A DNA stretch of 41,149 bases from positions 1 to 41,149 of the forward strand of contig CAYXVG010000058.1 in assembly GCA_964468205.1 (NCBI GenBank). The letters are read 5' to 3'. Below are positions 24,787 through 32,841 of the stretch, in pieces. The position numbers and the translations under genes were made by a program. Position 1 is the first letter of the stretch, and the number at the start of each line of letters is the position of its first letter. The notes beneath the pieces were generated by a model. It ran no database searches. It was given only the letters and a program-made list of their open reading frames with translations, and was not told the origin of the DNA. This DNA comes from CAWELS01 sp964468205. GTDB taxonomy: Bacteria; Acidobacteriota; Terriglobia; Bryobacterales; Bryobacteraceae.

Positions 24787-24882
24787 GACACCAGTTGTAG
24801 CGCACGGCGATCAAAGAATCAATGACCAGAACGGTCAGCTTTCCGTAACACTCGACCCGGCGCGGTTTGCGCTGTGTTAACG

Positions 24883-24903
24883 CGCGGCCGGCCGCGATAT
24901 ACT
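24883..24903 (+). promoter_or_regulatory. rhaB -10 with an overlapping 14-bp palindrome
   Basis: TATACT (24898-24903) ends 9 bases before the rhaB ATG, so the mRNA would have almost no leader. Just upstream, CGCGGCCGGCCGCG (24883-24896) is a perfect palindrome filling the -10/-35 spacer, a natural site for a repressor. The 14 bases GCCGGCCGCGATAT (24887-24900) recur upstream of the aldo/keto reductase at 16398-17366. Confidence 0.45.
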
Positions 24904-24912
24904 GGCCACTTC

Positions 24913-26367
24913 ATGCGACACTACCTGGCAGTAGACCTCGGCGCCGAGAGCGGGCGCGTGATCCTCGGCGCTATTTCGGACGGGAAATTGCAGATCGAGG
25001 AGCTCCACCGTTTTCCGAACGAACCCGTGCGCCTGCCCAGCGGTCTCTATTGGGATACGTTCCGGTTATACCACGAGATTCTCGTGGGGCTGGCCAAGGC
25101 GGGGCGTGAGCGCAAGCTCAACATCGAGGGCATCGGCATCGACACCTGGGGCGTGGATTTCGGGCTTTTCGCCGCCGGCGGCTCGCTGGTACACAACCCG
25201 CGGCACTATCGCGACGCGGCCAATATCGGGATGACGGACAAGCTTTGCGCGGTCGTGCCCCGGGAGGAGGTTTTCGAGCATACGGGCTTGCAGTTCATGG
25301 ACCTGAATTCCCTGCCCCAGCTCTATTCGCTGAAGGATTCCCCGGCGCTGGGGGTGGCGAGCCGGCTGCTGTTCATGCCAGACATCTTCAACTACTGGCT
25401 GACCGGCGTACAGAAGGCCGAACTCACCATCGCCTCGACGTCGCAATTCTACAATCCCCGGGAGCGCCGGTGGGCGACGGAATTGCTGGAAAAACTGGGG
25501 CTGCCAACGTCCATTCTGCCGGAGATCGTGCCGCCGGGACAGAAGCTGGGGACGCTCCTTCCGGACGTCGCGGAGGCAGCGGGGCTGGACGCCTCGACGC
25601 CGGTTTTCACCACCTGCTGCCACGACACGGCTTCCGCCGTCGCCGCCGTGCCGGCCGAGGGATCCGGCTGGTGCTACATCAGCTCGGGCACCTGGAGCTT
25701 AATGGGCGCGGAACTTGACGAACCAGTGGTAACGGCCCAGGCGCTCGAAGCCACGCTCACCAACGAGGTGGGGGCCGAGGGCAAGATTCGTTTCCTCAAG
25801 AACATCGCCGGCCTTTGGCCGCTGCAGGAGTGCCGTCGAGCATGGGCTGCGGCTGGTAAGCAGTTCAGCTACGCCGATCTGGCGCGGAGGGCGGCCGAGG
25901 CCAAGCCGTTCGCGGCGGTTATCTCGCCGGACAGTTTCCTCGAGCCGGGCCGGATGCCGGAACGCATCGCGGATTATTGCCGGAATACCGGACAAGCGCC
26001 CCCGGCTAACGAGGGGGAAGTGGCGCGGACGATTTTCGAAGGGCTTGCATTGCGCTACAGGCAGGTTCTCGAGTATCTCGAGGAGACGCTCATGCGGCGG
26101 ATCGACGTGATCCACATTGTCGGCGGCGGTGCGAGAAACGAGCTGCTGAATCAGCTCACGGCCGACGCCACGGGACGCCGGGTTCTCGCGGGTCCCGACG
26201 AGGCGACGGCCGCTGGAAACCTGCTGATGCAGGCAATCGGCGCCGGGCTTCTCGAAAACCTGGCCGCGGCGCGGCGGGTGGTGAAGGATTCGTTTCCGCT
26301 GAGAACCTACGCGCCTGCCGGAAGCAGCGGTTGGGACGAGGCGTATGCGAAATTTAGACAACTGTAG
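24913..26367 (+). CDS. rhaB: Rhamnulokinase (FGGY family carbohydrate kinase)
   Basis: The 484-residue protein has both FGGY halves: YLAVDLGAESGRVILG at the N-terminus, GIDTWGVDFGL, TCCHDTASAVAAV with the likely catalytic base Asp238, YISSGTWSLMG, and the ATP site VGGGARNELLNQLTAD. The HDTASAV and DTWGVD motifs are those of rhamnulokinase rather than xylulokinase or glycerol kinase. It phosphorylates L-rhamnulose at C1. Some relatives act on L-fuculose. The ATG at 24913 starts directly with MRHYLAVDLG; the 13 extra upstream codons overlap the promoter. No rhaA or rhaD gene is nearby, so the rest of the pathway must be elsewhere. Confidence 0.9.
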   Translation: MRHYLAVDLGAESGRVILGAISDGKLQIEELHRFPNEPVRLPSGLYWDTFRLYHEILVGLAKAGRERKLNIEGIGIDTWGVDFGLFAAGGSLVHNPRHYRDAANIGMTDKLCAVVPREEVFEHTGLQFMDLNSLPQLYSLKDSPALGVASRLLFMPDIFNYWLTGVQKAELTIASTSQFYNPRERRWATELLEKLGLPTSILPEIVPPGQKLGTLLPDVAEAAGLDASTPVFTTCCHDTASAVAAVPAEGSGWCYISSGTWSLMGAELDEPVVTAQALEATLTNEVGAEGKIRFLKNIAGLWPLQECRRAWAAAGKQFSYADLARRAAEAKPFAAVISPDSFLEPGRMPERIADYCRNTGQAPPANEGEVARTIFEGLALRYRQVLEYLEETLMRRIDVIHIVGGGARNELLNQLTADATGRRVLAGPDEATAAGNLLMQAIGAGLLENLAAARRVVKDSFPLRTYAPAGSSGWDEAYAKFRQL

Positions 26368-26374
26368 CAACCGG

Positions 26375-26396
26375 GCCGAAAGCTTTGGCTTCCGGC
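26375..26396 (+). terminator. Hairpin after rhaB
   Basis: GCCGAAAGC (26375-26383) pairs with GCTTCCGGC (26388-26396) with one central mismatch and a TTTG loop, starting 8 bases after the rhaB stop. No T-run follows. Confidence 0.35.
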
Positions 26397-26443
26397 TGGA
26401 GTATGGTAGTCCTACAAGTTCGGGATAGCTTCCCGTCCAAGTC

Positions 26444-28843
26444 ATGATTCGGCACAAAACCAAGAGACCGCCCCAATACGTATACCCCGTCGACCCATGG
26501 CGGATGGTGGAGCGGGCCTTCTACGAGAAGCTCCTTCCGCAAACGGAGACGATCTTCTCTACCGGTAACGGCTACCTCGGGATGCGCGGGAATTTCGAGG
26601 AGGGCCGGCCGGCCTGGCAAAGCGGTTGCTTCATTAACGGGTTCCACGATACGTGGACGATCACCTATGGGGAGCAGGCGTACGGTTTCGCCAAGACCGG
26701 GCAAACTATCGTGGGGGTTCCCGATGGCAGGATCCTCAAGCTCTATGTCGATGACGAGCCGCTGTATCTTCCCACGGCGGACCTGTTGTCATTCGAACGC
26801 GCGCTGGACATGAAGAATGGGATTCTCGAGCGGAGTCTCGTATGGGAAACACCCTCCGGCAAGGTGGTGGATGTGAAAGCCACGCGGCTTGTTTCCTTCG
26901 AGCACCGGCATCTGGCCGCCGTCTGCTACGAGGTGACCGTGGTGAACGCGAAGGCGCCAGTGCTGGTCTCCTCCCAGCTTGTGAACAACGGCTTCGAGAC
27001 CGCCGGTGAGGGAACCGATCCACGCCGCGCTCCTAAATTCAAGGAAGAGCCGCTCGTCCCCCAGGGACATTCGAAATCCGAGGAACGGGTGACGCTGAGC
27101 TACCGCACCCGGAACAGCGGGATGACGCTAGCCTGCGCGGTGCATCACGTTCTCGAAACCGAATGCCGCCACCTCATCGGCACCGAGTGCGATGAGAACA
27201 TGGGCAAGACGGTCTTTACGGTGGAGGCCGAGCCGAAGAAGCCGCTTCGCATATTCAAGTACATCAGCTACCACACGTCTCGCGGGGCGCCGGTCCGGGA
27301 ACTTCGCGACCGCGCGGGGCGCACGCTCGACCGGGCCGTGCGTCATGGCTTCGCCGAGTTGCTCGCAAGCCAGCGGAGGTACCTCGACGAGTTTTGGAAT
27401 CGCAGCGATATCGAAGTGGACAGTGACGCCGAGATCACGAGGGAGCCCGACGGCACCTATCAGCAGGCCATCCGCTGGAACCTCTTTCAGATATGCCAGG
27501 CGACCGCGCGGGCCGAAGGCGTGGGCGTTCCAGCCAAGGGGCTGACGGGCCATGCATACGAAGGGCACTATTTCTGGGACATGGAGATGTACGTTCTCCC
27601 GTTCCTCATCTATACGGAACCGCGAATCGCCCGCAATATGCTGCGATTCCGGCACAGCATGCTCGACCTCGCCCGGAAGCGGGCGGCGGAACTAAATCAC
27701 CCCGGCGCGCTCTTTCCGTGGCGGACCATCAACGGGGAAGAGGCCTCGGCCTACTACGCGGCAGGCACAGCCCAATTCCACATCAACGCGGATATCATCT
27801 TCGCCCTGCAGAAATACGTGAACGCCTCGGGGGACATCGAGTACCTGTTCAAGCAGGGCGCCGAGATGCTGGTGGAGACGGCGCGAATGTGGATCGGGCT
27901 CGGGTTCTTCAATTCCAAGCGCGGCGGGAAGTTCTGTATTCACGGCGTCACCGGACCGGACGAGTACACGACGGTCGTAGACAACAATACGTTCACTAAT
28001 CTGATGGCGCGCGAGAATCTGCGCTACGCGGCCGAAACGGTTCAGGTGCTCCGCGTCGAGCATCCGGCGCTGTATGAAGAGCTCATTCACAAGACCGGCT
28101 TTCGGGAGGAGGAGGCGGAGGAATGGAAGCGGGCGGCCGACAACATGTACATTCCCTACGACGAGGAGATGGGCATTCATCCCCAAGACGAGGATTTCCT
28201 CGAACAGCCGCCCTGGGACTTCGCCAACACCCCACCGGAGAAATATCCGCTGTTGCTGCACTACCACCCGCTTGTTATCTACCGGCACCAGGTGATCAAG
28301 CAGGCCGACGTCACAATGGCAATGTTCCTGTTGGGGAACGATTTCACCCACGAGCAGAAGAAGCGCAACTTCGATTACTACGACCCGATCACCACCGGCG
28401 ACTCCTCGCTTTCGGCCTGCATCCAGAGCATTGTGGCCACCGAGATCGGCCGCCTGCAAAAGGGGTTCGACTACGCCCGCTACGCTATCCTGATGGATCT
28501 GGCCGACGTGAGCCAGAACGTAAAGGACGGCTGCCACATCGCCTCGATGGGGGGCACCTGGATGGTATTTGTCTACGGCTTCGCCGGGATGCGGGACTAC
28601 TTCGGCCATCTGAGCTTCCGGCCCCGTCTGCCCAAGGCGTTCCGGCGGATCCGCTTTCCAGTCCGATTGCGCAGCCGGGAGCTGGTGATCACTCTCGACC
28701 GCGACGAGCGGACGGCGACGTACCTGATGCGCTCTGGCCGGGATGAGCTCATCATCACCCACTACGAGGAGCGGGTTCCGCTGGTGGAAGGGAAGCCCGA
28801 GACGCGGGAATTGCAGGTGGAAGACGAGATAGAGGAGCCGTAG
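26444..28843 (+). CDS. Glycoside hydrolase family 65 protein (trehalose/kojibiose/maltose phosphorylase type)
   Basis: The 799-residue protein matches GH65 in length and layout: N-terminal beta-sandwich domain (NGYLGMRGNFEE), then an (alpha/alpha)6 barrel. Visible motifs are KGLTGHAYEGHYFWDMEMY, the general-acid site GVTGPDEYTTVVDNN (Glu507), KQADVTMAMFLLG, and the phosphate-binding TTGDSSLSACI (Asp653-Ser655). The Ser pair favours a phosphorylase over a hydrolase. GH65 phosphorylases split alpha-linked glucose disaccharides to beta-glucose 1-phosphate and a sugar. Trehalose is a likely substrate given otsB and otsA just downstream, but maltose, kojibiose or nigerose cannot be excluded. No beta-phosphoglucomutase gene is seen. 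No signal peptide, so cytosolic. Confidence 0.9.
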   Translation: MIRHKTKRPPQYVYPVDPWRMVERAFYEKLLPQTETIFSTGNGYLGMRGNFEEGRPAWQSGCFINGFHDTWTITYGEQAYGFAKTGQTIVGVPDGRILKLYVDDEPLYLPTADLLSFERALDMKNGILERSLVWETPSGKVVDVKATRLVSFEHRHLAAVCYEVTVVNAKAPVLVSSQLVNNGFETAGEGTDPRRAPKFKEEPLVPQGHSKSEERVTLSYRTRNSGMTLACAVHHVLETECRHLIGTECDENMGKTVFTVEAEPKKPLRIFKYISYHTSRGAPVRELRDRAGRTLDRAVRHGFAELLASQRRYLDEFWNRSDIEVDSDAEITREPDGTYQQAIRWNLFQICQATARAEGVGVPAKGLTGHAYEGHYFWDMEMYVLPFLIYTEPRIARNMLRFRHSMLDLARKRAAELNHPGALFPWRTINGEEASAYYAAGTAQFHINADIIFALQKYVNASGDIEYLFKQGAEMLVETARMWIGLGFFNSKRGGKFCIHGVTGPDEYTTVVDNNTFTNLMARENLRYAAETVQVLRVEHPALYEELIHKTGFREEEAEEWKRAADNMYIPYDEEMGIHPQDEDFLEQPPWDFANTPPEKYPLLLHYHPLVIYRHQVIKQADVTMAMFLLGNDFTHEQKKRNFDYYDPITTGDSSLSACIQSIVATEIGRLQKGFDYARYAILMDLADVSQNVKDGCHIASMGGTWMVFVYGFAGMRDYFGHLSFRPRLPKAFRRIRFPVRLRSRELVITLDRDERTATYLMRSGRDELIITHYEERVPLVEGKPETRELQVEDEIEEP

Positions 28844-28852
28844 CCGCCGGGT

Positions 28853-28858
28853 TATGAT
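28853..28858 (+). promoter_or_regulatory. Putative -10 for the adenylate kinase-like gene
   Basis: TATGAT ends 6 bases before the ATG at 28865 and there is no Shine-Dalgarno, as expected for a leaderless transcript that starts just after the GH65 gene. Confidence 0.4.
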
Positions 28859-28864
28859 GTCTTT

Positions 28865-29518
28865 ATGGGGAAGACGATGCGCAGACTGGGTTTCCTAATC
28901 GTCTCCGGTCTACTGCTGGCGGCGGCTTTCGCCCTCATGGCTCAGACCGGCCGGCAAAAGGTGGTGATTCTGCTGCTCGGTCCCCCGGGTAGCGGGAAAA
29001 CCACCCAGGCGAATAACTTGAGCCAGAAATACAAAGTGCCGGCATATTCCATGGCGGCCATCTTCAAGAAAGAGTCCGGCTGGGTGAAAGACAAGTACAA
29101 GAAGAGTCTCGGCGGTCCGATGGCCACTGGCGACATCTTGGGCGACGAGTTGTCAAACCAGCTTGTGGAGAAATACATCGTCCGGAAAAAGGCACGCAAT
29201 GGCTTCATTCTGGACGGCTATCCGCGGACGCTCAAGCAGGCGCGGTTTTTCGCGAACACCCTCACGGCCCTTGGGCTGCCGGAACCGGTAGTGATTCACC
29301 TCACTGTCCCTGACGCAGTGGCTATTGACAGGATGCAGAAGCGCGGCGCCAGGCAGGACACGCCCGAAACGATCCAGATGCGCATGGAAGAATACCACGC
29401 CGAGCGGCAGTTCCTCCTGAGCCATTACAAAGACCGGCTTCGCACCGTGGATGGGACGCCATCGCGCAGCGAAGTCTGGAACTCCATTGAGCAGGTTCTG
29501 AAAGAGTACGAGAACTAG
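28865..29518 (+). CDS. Adenylate kinase-like protein with N-terminal signal or membrane anchor
   Basis: The 217-residue protein starts with a basic, then hydrophobic segment (residues 6-27, ending ALMAQTGR) resembling a signal peptide or anchor. Then comes a complete nucleoside monophosphate kinase: P-loop LLGPPGSGKTTQ (39-46 core), AMP-site region MATGDILGDEL, FILDGYPRT (Asp117), and a short lid with KRGARQDTPETIQMRMEEY, matching the short-lid RxDDTPE pattern. Adenylate kinases balance ATP, ADP and AMP in the cytosol, so an exported or membrane-tethered copy is unusual. A second, housekeeping adk is presumably elsewhere. It is followed after 18 bases by otsB, so they may be co-transcribed. 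Whether it is secreted or anchored cannot be settled from sequence. Confidence 0.85.
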   Translation: MGKTMRRLGFLIVSGLLLAAAFALMAQTGRQKVVILLLGPPGSGKTTQANNLSQKYKVPAYSMAAIFKKESGWVKDKYKKSLGGPMATGDILGDELSNQLVEKYIVRKKARNGFILDGYPRTLKQARFFANTLTALGLPEPVVIHLTVPDAVAIDRMQKRGARQDTPETIQMRMEEYHAERQFLLSHYKDRLRTVDGTPSRSEVWNSIEQVLKEYEN

Positions 29519-29536
29519 CCGGCCACCGCCGTAGAC

Positions 29537-30361
29537 ATGCCCGCGAACAGCCACGATCTGCCCTCCGCGCTCGAAGCCCTGACGGCTATCCAACGCCTCC
29601 AAGGCAAGCGGCGTCCGGCGGTGTTTCTAGACTACGATGGAACTCTGACGCCCATTGTCGAGCGTCCTGAACTGGCAGCGATGCCGGAGGAAACACGGAA
29701 TATTGTAAACTCCCTCGCCAGCCGGATTCCCGTCGCCGTCATCAGCGGCCGGGACCTTCAAGATGTTCGTTCTCTGGTGGGAATCGAGGGCCTTTTCTAC
29801 GCCGGAAGCCATGGGTTCGAGATCGATGGACCGGGCGGTTGGCATCTCGAGTTGGAGGAAGTCCGCGAGTGCCTGCCAAAATTGGACGAGGCGGAGCGGA
29901 AGCTGCGCGAGGAGTTGGCGGACATAACCGGATCCCAAGTGGAGCGGAAGCGCTTCTCCGTTGCCGTACACTACCGCCGCGCCGCGCCGGAAGACGCCGG
30001 CAGTGTGGAGCGCACTGCCCGGAAAGTGCTGGCCGGAACCCCGGGCCTGAAACTGACCAGCGGCAAGAAGGTCTTCGAGTTGCAGCCGGCGTTCGACTGG
30101 CACAAGGGGAAGGCCCTTCGCTGGCTGCTTGACGCCCTCGATCTGGCGCCGTCAAAGGTGATGCCGGTCTTCCTGGGTGACGATATCACCGACGAGAACG
30201 CCTTCGCGGCGGTGGAGCCGGACGGCGTCGGCATCATCGTCCGCGATGAGCCGCGGGAAACGGCCGCCCGCTACGCGCTTGAATCACCGGATGAGGTCCG
30301 GGAGTTCCTTCAACTGGTTTTGGATCAGGAGCGGGCGCGGGCGGGAGCGGGGGAATCCTAG
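29537..30361 (+). CDS. otsB: Trehalose-6-phosphate phosphatase
   Basis: The 274-residue HAD-superfamily phosphatase is of normal OtsB length. It has motif I FLDYDGTLTPI (nucleophile Asp32, acid Asp34), motif II AVISGRD, the cap region including GSHGFEIDGPGGWH, and motif IV FLGDDITDENAF (Asp215, Asp216, Asp219). It removes phosphate from trehalose 6-phosphate to give trehalose in the cytoplasm. All catalytic residues are present, unlike the phosphatase half of the neighbouring fusion protein. Its stop codon and that of the convergent fusion gene share the palindrome CTAG (30358-30361), so the two genes overlap by four bases. It lies 18 bases after the adenylate kinase-like gene. Confidence 0.95.
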   Translation: MPANSHDLPSALEALTAIQRLQGKRRPAVFLDYDGTLTPIVERPELAAMPEETRNIVNSLASRIPVAVISGRDLQDVRSLVGIEGLFYAGSHGFEIDGPGGWHLELEEVRECLPKLDEAERKLREELADITGSQVERKRFSVAVHYRRAAPEDAGSVERTARKVLAGTPGLKLTSGKKVFELQPAFDWHKGKALRWLLDALDLAPSKVMPVFLGDDITDENAFAAVEPDGVGIIVRDEPRETAARYALESPDEVREFLQLVLDQERARAGAGES

Positions 30362-32604
30362 TCCGCCATGGTGGCGCTTGACCAGGAAGCGCTCTTCTGG
30401 TCCGCGCTGGCGAACAACTGCAGCAGCGCGCGCACACTGGCGGGGTTCGGCAGGTAGAAGCGGGCTCCCGTATCACCTTTGCCCACCCTGACGGTCCAGG
30501 CTTCGGGATCGAGGGTGGCGAACATGTCCTCGTCCGTACGGTCGTCGCCCACCGCAAACCGAAAATCGGAATTCGTATACCGGCTCAGCATTTCTTCGAC
30601 CACCTGTCCCTTGTGAACCCACAGAGGCCGGATCTCGACACATTTTTGCCCGCGGACCGCGTTCACCTCGGTTTCGCTCAACATGCCTTCGAGCACCCCG
30701 ACAAGCTCCGCCGCAAGCCATTCGCCGAATTCCGGGTGGGTCATCCGGTAGTGCCAGACGACGGAGTTCTCCTTCTCCTCGATCAGGCTGCCGGGCGCGC
30801 GTGAGACGAAATGGTCTAGCAGTTCGAGCACCGGCGTCTTCCAGTCTTCGCCGCGACCCGGATGGCGCGACATCCACTCGTCGCCGTCACACGGCCGGAC
30901 CCATGCTCCATGTTCGGCGGCGAGGCAAAGCGATTTCACGTCTCCAAACCAGCGATCCACGTCGCTGCGCTTGCGTCCCGAGACCAGCGCCACATGATTG
31001 GCGGGATGACCGGCGAGTTTCTCCAGAAGTGAAAGCAGTTCCTCACCCGGGGAGGCCTGCTCGGGACGGCCGGAGTAGGTGGCAAGGGTCCCGTCATAGT
31101 TCAGGAACAAGACCCTGTCGCTCGCGTTGGAGTAGGCATCGGCGACAGTGCGGGAATCCAGCATCGCCGGCTGGCCTGTTGGACGCATGGCGCGCGACTG
31201 AGCGGCTTTCGCGAGGTAGTTGATGAAGCGCTCGCCCCACCGGAAGACGTTATTCTTCTCGACGCGTCCGCGGAGGGCGGCCATTCGCTCGCGGCGCTCT
31301 TCGAGCGATAGGGAAAGTGCGCGGTCGATAGTTCCGGCCGTCTTGTCGATATCGAATGGATTCACCAGGAAAGCTTCGCCCATCTCGGCGGCGGCGCCGG
31401 CCAGTTCGCTCAGGACCAGCGCTCCATGCCCCCGGTTGCTCGCTACGTATTCCTTGGCAACCAGGTTCATGCCGTCGCGCAGAGGGGTGACCCAACCGAC
31501 ATCGGCGATCGCGTATAAGGCCACGAGCTGAGCCCGGGAGATCCCGCGGTGCAGGTAGACGATCGGCGTCCAGTCCGGGGCCGAGAACTGGCCATTGATT
31601 TCACCGACCATCTCGTTCACCTCCCGGCGGAGCCGGGCGTAGGATGAGACCTTCTCGCGTGACGGCACGGCCACCTGAATGAGGGTCACCTGCCCCCGCA
31701 GCTTGGGGTTCTTCTGCAGGAGGCGGCGGAAGGTGCGCAACCGCTCCGGAATGCCTTTCGTGTAGTCGAGGCGGTCCACCGAGAGGAGAATGCGCCGGTC
31801 CTGAAACCGCTGCTCGTACTGCGAAATGAATTCCGCCGTTTCAGGGTTGCTCTCCCGAAGTCCGACGAATTCCTCCGGAGCTATCCCGATGGGCAACGCC
31901 TCGAGGCGGACGGCGCGGCCGCCCACCTCCACGTGGTCGATCTGGCTATCGTAGCCGCCGATGCGCAGCAGCGCCGAGCGGAAATGCTGCAAGTGAGCGT
32001 GTGTTTGAAATGCCAGCAGATCGGCGCCCAGCAGTCCCTGGAGCAGCTCATCGCGGCCGGGCAGGAGGCGAAACAACTCCGACGAAGGGAATGGGATATG
32101 CAAAAAGAACCCGATTTGCGCGTCCGGCAACTCGTCCCGCAGCAACTGAGGAAGCATCATGAGTTGGTAGTCGTGGACCCATATCAGGTCGCCCGGGCGG
32201 GCGTGCTTCAGCACGGCGTCGCGAAAGCGTTTGTTCGCCTCGATGTACGCGTTCCAACTCTTCGGATCGTAAGTAAGTAGTGAGGGAAAGTAATGAAACA
32301 GCGGCCAGATAGTTTGGTTCGAGTAGCCTTCGTAGTAAAGCTCCGCCGTCTTCTGAGGAATGTCGACGATAATATACCGCTGGCGCTCGGCCCACTCGTC
32401 GATGGCGGCCTGACGGCCTGGATCGCCAATGTTGGAGGAGTCGCCTGGCCAGCCGATCCAGAGGCCGTTAGTCCGCTTGAGGATGGGATTCATCGCCGTG
32501 ACGAGACCGCCCGCGCTCGCAAGTACCTTCCATTCCTCGCCCTGCCGGCGCAGCGTCACGGGAAGGCGGTTTGATACTACGATCAGTCGTTGCTCAGAAT
32601 CCAT
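30358..32604 (-). CDS. otsA: Trehalose-6-phosphate synthase fused to a phosphatase domain lacking the nucleophile
   Basis: Of the 748 residues, about 1-470 are a GT20 trehalose-6-phosphate synthase: VSNRLPVTL, GLWIGWPG, LIWVHDYQLMMLP, LLSVDRLDYTKGIPERL and PLRDGMNLVAKEYVA are all intact. It makes trehalose 6-phosphate from UDP-glucose and glucose 6-phosphate. Residues about 495-740 are an OtsB-like HAD domain, but motif I reads FLNYDGTLAT, with Asn502 (codon AAC, 31099-31101) in place of the nucleophilic Asp. Motif IV VGDDRTDEDMF is kept. The phosphatase half is therefore probably inactive and may be structural or regulatory, as in some eukaryotic TPS proteins. The intact OtsB encoded convergently next door can supply the activity. 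A leader of about 100 bases carries a hairpin. Confidence 0.93.
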   Translation of the reverse strand: MDSEQRLIVVSNRLPVTLRRQGEEWKVLASAGGLVTAMNPILKRTNGLWIGWPGDSSNIGDPGRQAAIDEWAERQRYIIVDIPQKTAELYYEGYSNQTIWPLFHYFPSLLTYDPKSWNAYIEANKRFRDAVLKHARPGDLIWVHDYQLMMLPQLLRDELPDAQIGFFLHIPFPSSELFRLLPGRDELLQGLLGADLLAFQTHAHLQHFRSALLRIGGYDSQIDHVEVGGRAVRLEALPIGIAPEEFVGLRESNPETAEFISQYEQRFQDRRILLSVDRLDYTKGIPERLRTFRRLLQKNPKLRGQVTLIQVAVPSREKVSSYARLRREVNEMVGEINGQFSAPDWTPIVYLHRGISRAQLVALYAIADVGWVTPLRDGMNLVAKEYVASNRGHGALVLSELAGAAAEMGEAFLVNPFDIDKTAGTIDRALSLSLEERRERMAALRGRVEKNNVFRWGERFINYLAKAAQSRAMRPTGQPAMLDSRTVADAYSNASDRVLFLNYDGTLATYSGRPEQASPGEELLSLLEKLAGHPANHVALVSGRKRSDVDRWFGDVKSLCLAAEHGAWVRPCDGDEWMSRHPGRGEDWKTPVLELLDHFVSRAPGSLIEEKENSVVWHYRMTHPEFGEWLAAELVGVLEGMLSETEVNAVRGQKCVEIRPLWVHKGQVVEEMLSRYTNSDFRFAVGDDRTDEDMFATLDPEAWTVRVGKGDTGARFYLPNPASVRALLQLFASADQKSASWSSATMAD

Positions 32605-32652
32605 CTCAATGTGGTTGGCCCGTCGAAACTATTCCTCCACAGGCGACATTAT

Positions 32653-32685
32653 TCATTTCTCCTCCACTAAGGAGTGGAGAAATGA
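32653..32685 (-). promoter_or_regulatory. Large inverted repeat in the otsA leader region
   Basis: TCATTTCT (32653-32660) plus CCACT (32664-32668) pairs with AGTGG (32673-32677) plus AGAAATGA (32678-32685): 13 pairs, a 3-base bulge and a 4-base loop. It lies 49-81 bases before the otsA start and downstream of the TATAAT at 32709-32714. It could be an mRNA hairpin or a protein operator. An AATAAT at 32648-32653 abuts it and is a second possible -10. Confidence 0.5.
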
Positions 32686-32708
32686 AACTCAACCCTCCAA
32701 ACTTTTAC

Positions 32709-32714
32709 ATTATA
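32709..32714 (-). promoter_or_regulatory. Putative -10 (TATAAT) for the otsA fusion gene
   Basis: A perfect TATAAT on the minus strand, within CTGATATAATGTAAAAG, would start RNA near 32702 and give a leader of nearly 100 bases. No strong -35 is visible. Confidence 0.45.
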
Positions 32715-32841
32715 TCAGTCTGCCATTTAGCAGCGGTTGAGGATGGTCCTCTGCCTGCACACGGCTTTTGCTCAGGATCGCACTCCGCGTCTGCGAAGCC
32801 GGTCTCTGCCGCGGCGGCATGCTAGAATCTGACTTCTCATC

